DNA of 27,621 nucleotides, from the NCBI GenBank assembly GCA_002315995.1, contig DCHN01000035.1:4491-32111 (forward strand). Direction: 5' to 3'. Within the stretch, counting starts at the first letter, position 1. Each line of letters begins with the position of its first letter. Positions 24,764 to 27,621 of the stretch are shown here, piece by piece. The stretch is from Bacteroidales bacterium UBA1751. GTDB lineage: Bacteria; Bacteroidota; Bacteroidia; Bacteroidales; UBA932. A model generated the notes under the pieces. That model was not told where the DNA came from. It did not search any database and worked only from the letters and a program-made list of their open reading frames with translations. The translations under genes were made by a program, and so were the position numbers.

Positions 24764-24798
24764 AATAATACACAAACAATAGTTAAATAATACACAAA
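24764..24798 (+). repeat. 13-base direct repeat in the frdA leader
   Basis: AATAATACACAAA occurs at 24764-24776 and again at 24786-24798, 22 bases apart start to start, about two helical turns. The second copy's last A is the first base of the frdA ATG. This could be an operator, a leader RNA element or a chance duplication. The rest of the 261-base gap 24537-24797 shows no gene and no clear promoter to me. Confidence 0.6.
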
Positions 24799-26744
24799 TG
24801 GCTGATAAGTTAATATCAAACATTCCGGATGGTCCTTTGTCAGAAAAATGGACAAAGCACAAAGCGCAGATCAAGGTGGTATCACCAGCAAACAAGCGCA
24901 AAATGGAGATCATTGTAATTGGTACAGGTCTCGGTGGTGCATCTGCAGCAGCTTCACTCGGTGAGCTGGGTTACAACGTAAAGGTTTTCTGTATAAGTGA
25001 TTCCCCAAGAAGAGCACATTCAATTGCAGCTCAGGGTGGTATCAATGCCGCAAAAAATTATCAGAATGACAACGATTCAATATACAGGCTCTTCTATGAC
25101 ACCATTAAAGGAGGTGACTACAGAAGCAGGGAGGCTAACGTATATCGTCTTGCCGAGGTGAGCAACAATATCATTGACCAGTGCGTTGCACAGGGTGTTC
25201 CTTTTGCAAGGGATTATGGCGGATTGCTCGACAACCGTTCATTCGGTGGTGCACAGGTAAGTCGTACATTCTATGCAAGAGGCCAAACCGGTCAGCAGCT
25301 CCTTCTCGGTGCATACGCAGCACTCAACCGTCAGGTTGCAAAGGGAAGTGTAAAGAGCTATCCACGTCACGAGATGCTTGACCTCGTACTCATAAATGGT
25401 GAGGCAAAAGGTATCATAGCAAGAAACCTTGTTACAGGTGAAATAGAGAGATTCGGTGCACATGCCGTTGTAATAGCATCAGGTGGATACGGAAACGTAT
25501 ATTTCCTCTCTACCAATGCCATGAACTCAAACGGCTCTGCAGCATGGCAGTGTTACAAGAAGGGCGCATTCTTCGGAAACCCTTGCTTTGCACAGATTCA
25601 CCCAACCTGTATTCCTGTTCATGGCGACCAGCAGTCAAAGCTCACACTTATGTCAGAGTCTCTTCGTAACGATGGCAGAATCTGGGTTCCAAAGAAACTT
25701 GAGGATGCAAAGAGACTTCAGGCTGGTGAAATAAAGGGTTCTCAGATTCCTGATGAAGACAGGGATTACTACTTGGAGCGCAGATATCCTGCATTCGGAA
25801 ACCTTGTTCCTAGAGACGTGGCTTCACGTGCCGCAAAGGAGCGTTGTGATGCCGGCTTTGGTGTTAACAATACAGGAAAGGCAGTGTTCCTCGATTTCAA
25901 GGATGCAATAAAACGTCTTGGAAAGGATGTTGTTGATGCAAGATACGGCAACCTCTTTGACATGTATATGGAGATTAACGATGTTGACCCTCACAATGAG
26001 CCAATGATGATTTATCCAGCAATCCACTACACAATGGGCGGTATCTGGGTTGACTATAACCTTATGACCACAATTCCTGGTCTTTATGCAATAGGTGAGG
26101 CCAACTTCTCAGACCATGGTGGAAACCGTCTCGGAGCTTCAGCCCTCATGCAGGGTCTTGCCGATGGATACTTCATTCTTCCATACACAATTGGAAACTA
26201 CCTCGCAAGCAAGTTCAAGGAGCCTAAGACAGATACAAATGCACCTGAATTCGAGGCTGCACAGAAGGCTATTGAGGAGAAGATTGCCAAACTTATGAAC
26301 ATCAAGGGTAAGAGAACCGTTGACGATATTCATAAGGAGCTTGGTCACATTATGTGGGAGTATGTGGGTATGGCACGTAATGAGGCTGGTTTGAAGAAGG
26401 CCATTGAACTCATAAAGGAGCTCAAGAAGGAGTTCTGGAGCAATGTTTATGTTGCCGGTGAGACCAATGTGTTCAACCAGGAGCTTGAGAAGGCGCTGCG
26501 TGTTGCCGATTTCCTTGAAATAGGTGAACTTATGGCAAGGGACGCTCTCAACAGAAACGAGTCCTGCGGAGGTCATTTCCGTGAGGAGATGCAAACAGAA
26601 GAGGGTGAGACAAAGCGTGATGATGAGAATTACATGTATGTTGCAGCATGGGAGTACAAGGGTGATGATCAGGAGCCTGAACTTCACAAGGAGCAGCTCA
26701 AGTTTGAGTTTGCACACGTAGCAACACGTAACTATAAAGACTAA
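24798..26744 (+). CDS. frdA: fumarate reductase / succinate dehydrogenase flavoprotein subunit
   Basis: FAD-bearing catalytic subunit of the membrane complex that interconverts fumarate and succinate; in anaerobic Bacteroidetes usually a fumarate reductase. The 648-residue protein has the dinucleotide motif IIVIGTGLGGASAAASLGELG (about 38-58, GxGxxG), RRAHSIAAQGGINAAKN with His74 as the likely covalent FAD site, NRSFGGAQVSRTF, VIASGGYGNVYFLSTNAM, IHPTCIPVHGD, and the C-terminal YAIGEANFSDHGGNRLGASAL. Length and motifs match the class-B enzymes of Bacteroidetes/epsilon-proteobacteria. frdB follows 18 bases later with its own AAGGGAG site. Unusually, no cytochrome b (frdC/sdhC) gene precedes it: the upstream 261 bases are non-coding and then a divergent gene begins. 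Confidence 0.96.
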   Translation: MADKLISNIPDGPLSEKWTKHKAQIKVVSPANKRKMEIIVIGTGLGGASAAASLGELGYNVKVFCISDSPRRAHSIAAQGGINAAKNYQNDNDSIYRLFYDTIKGGDYRSREANVYRLAEVSNNIIDQCVAQGVPFARDYGGLLDNRSFGGAQVSRTFYARGQTGQQLLLGAYAALNRQVAKGSVKSYPRHEMLDLVLINGEAKGIIARNLVTGEIERFGAHAVVIASGGYGNVYFLSTNAMNSNGSAAWQCYKKGAFFGNPCFAQIHPTCIPVHGDQQSKLTLMSESLRNDGRIWVPKKLEDAKRLQAGEIKGSQIPDEDRDYYLERRYPAFGNLVPRDVASRAAKERCDAGFGVNNTGKAVFLDFKDAIKRLGKDVVDARYGNLFDMYMEINDVDPHNEPMMIYPAIHYTMGGIWVDYNLMTTIPGLYAIGEANFSDHGGNRLGASALMQGLADGYFILPYTIGNYLASKFKEPKTDTNAPEFEAAQKAIEEKIAKLMNIKGKRTVDDIHKELGHIMWEYVGMARNEAGLKKAIELIKELKKEFWSNVYVAGETNVFNQELEKALRVADFLEIGELMARDALNRNESCGGHFREEMQTEEGETKRDDENYMYVAAWEYKGDDQEPELHKEQLKFEFAHVATRNYKD

Positions 26745-26762
26745 TTAAGGGAGAAGTCAATT

Positions 26763-27548
26763 ATGAATTTTACATTGAAAGTTTGGCGTCAGAAAGACGC
26801 ACACACCAAAGGTCATTTTGAGACATATCAGGTGAAAAACATCTCTGAGGGTACTTCTTTCCTTGAGATGATGGATATTTTGAATGAGCAGCTCATAGGC
26901 GAGCAGATGGATCCTGTATCTTTTGACAAGGGATGCAAAGGTCAGCACAGCGGTCCTGTATCTTTTGACCACGACTGCCGTGAGGGTATCTGCGGAGCAT
27001 GCTCACTCTATATAAATGGTAGGGCGCATGGTCCTGAGAGCGGTGTAACAACATGCCAGCTCTATATGAGAAAATTCAAAGATGGTGAGACCATTACAAT
27101 TGAGCCTTGGAGAAGTGCAGGTTTTCCAGTAATAAAAGATCTTGTTGTTGACAGAAGAGCATACGACAAGATTCTCCAGGCAGGTGGTTTCATATCAGTG
27201 AATACAGGCGGTGTTCCTGATGCCAATGCCATTCCTATTAAAAAGGAGAATGCAGATAAGAGTATGGATGCATCCTCTTGTGTTGGTTGCGGTGCTTGTG
27301 CAGCAACATGCAAGAATGGTTCAGCAATGCTCTTCGTAGCAGCCAGAGTAAGTACACTCGCACTGCTTCCTCAGGGTAAGATTGAGGGTGCGCGCAGGGC
27401 AAAGGCTATGGTTGCAAAGATGGATGAGCTCGGATTCGGTGCTTGCACAAACACCCGTGCCTGTGAAATGGAGTGTCCTAAGAAGATTTCCGTTTCAAAC
27501 ATTGCGCGCCTCAACAGGGAGTTCCTGAGTGCAAAACTGAAAGACTAA
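26763..27548 (+). CDS. frdB: fumarate reductase / succinate dehydrogenase iron-sulfur subunit
   Basis: Electron-transfer subunit that links the flavoprotein to the membrane cytochrome. The 261-residue protein has the [2Fe-2S] ligand set Cys72-x4-Cys77-x2-Cys80 (DCREGICGACSLYING) with Cys98 (TTCQLYM), a [4Fe-4S] motif Cys173-x2-Cys176-x2-Cys179-x3-Cys183 (SCVGCGACAATC), and Cys228/234/238 (ACTNTRACEMECPKK) for the remaining cluster. A preceding AAGGGAG (26747-26753) sits nine bases before the ATG. Odd feature: residues 51-64 are a degenerate tandem copy of residues 65-78, so the protein carries a 14-residue insertion just before the first cluster. The 73 bases after the stop hold no clear gene. 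Confidence 0.95.
   Translation: MNFTLKVWRQKDAHTKGHFETYQVKNISEGTSFLEMMDILNEQLIGEQMDPVSFDKGCKGQHSGPVSFDHDCREGICGACSLYINGRAHGPESGVTTCQLYMRKFKDGETITIEPWRSAGFPVIKDLVVDRRAYDKILQAGGFISVNTGGVPDANAIPIKKENADKSMDASSCVGCGACAATCKNGSAMLFVAARVSTLALLPQGKIEGARRAKAMVAKMDELGFGACTNTRACEMECPKKISVSNIARLNREFLSAKLKD
26913..26996 (+). repeat. two 42-base tandem copies inside frdB
   Basis: The unit at 26913-26954 encodes PVSFDKGCKGQHSG; the next at 26955-26996 encodes PVSFDHDCREGICG. The first 15 bases are identical (CCTGTATCTTTTGAC) and the rest has diverged. Six of 14 residues, plus conservative Lys/Arg, are shared at matching positions, including a cysteine (Cys58 versus ligand Cys72). Confidence 0.8.
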
Positions 27549-27621
27549 CTAACCTAAATAATTAACCTAAAAACCATTTTTATGAGGAATTTAAAATTAG
27601 TAGTGATGCGATAAATTGATA

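Noticed and set aside
26139..26717. 192-codon minus-strand open frame, Leu/Cys-rich
   Set aside because: Complete shadow of frdA, caused by its codon bias; no signal or motif supports it.
27582..27614. 10-codon ATG frame (MRNLKLVVMR) at the right end
   Set aside because: Too short to call, ends in TAA before the window edge; could be a leader or the untranslated region of the next gene.
1..27621. Search by eye for CRISPR arrays, transposases, phage genes, tRNA and rRNA
   Set aside because: None seen; nearly all of the window is accounted for by intact genes, and the repeats found are short or inside genes.

Overview
The window looks like chromosomal DNA from a Bacteroidales/Bacteroidetes bacterium. 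The evidence is a Bacteroidetes-type envelope gene run (type III pantothenate kinase, beta-barrel protein, TPR protein, LptC-like lipoprotein, CNNM/CBS protein, PpiD-like foldase), a Wza-Wzc-PHP phosphatase cassette, a GH20 hexosaminidase lipoprotein, a DUF4251-like protein, a Bacteroidetes-type fumarate reductase, and TAnnTTTG-type promoter boxes with few Shine-Dalgarno sites. I do not place it below order level. I see no rRNA, tRNA, CRISPR array, transposase or phage gene.

Layout. (1) 1-3579, minus strand: pgi, manC and a galE truncated at the window edge, which interconvert hexose phosphates and supply GDP-mannose and UDP-galactose. (2) 3694-7819, plus strand, diverging from pgi: an outer-membrane polysaccharide export lipoprotein, a Wzc-type chain-length regulator/tyrosine kinase and a PHP-family tyrosine phosphatase. 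Together these two arms form a surface-polysaccharide supply and export locus, although no glycosyltransferase or flippase is present here. A strong hairpin at 7836-7872 closes it. (3) 7907-21277, minus strand: nine co-directional genes, in transcription order ruvB, a C45/Ntn-type hydrolase, mfd, coaX, an outer-membrane barrel protein, a TPR protein, lptC, a CNNM/CBS transporter-like protein and ppiD. Junctions are tight, with two gene overlaps and an 8-base gap before an mfd that starts at TTG. (4) 21278-21603: a gene-free, about 84% AT segment holding eight DnaA-box-like nonamers arranged head-to-head. (5) 21604-24536, minus strand: a DUF4251-like gene followed by a GH20 hexosaminidase. (6) 24798-27548, plus strand: frdA-frdB without the expected cytochrome b gene upstream.

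The observations most worth checking are the inverted nonamer cluster (a candidate replication origin or other DnaA-binding locus), a 42-base in-frame tandem duplication in frdB covering the [2Fe-2S] ligand segment, a hexanucleotide repeat that sets the number of C-terminal tyrosines in Wzc, and the missing frdC. Nothing here is clearly a new defence or mobile system; most of the window is ordinary core and envelope biology.
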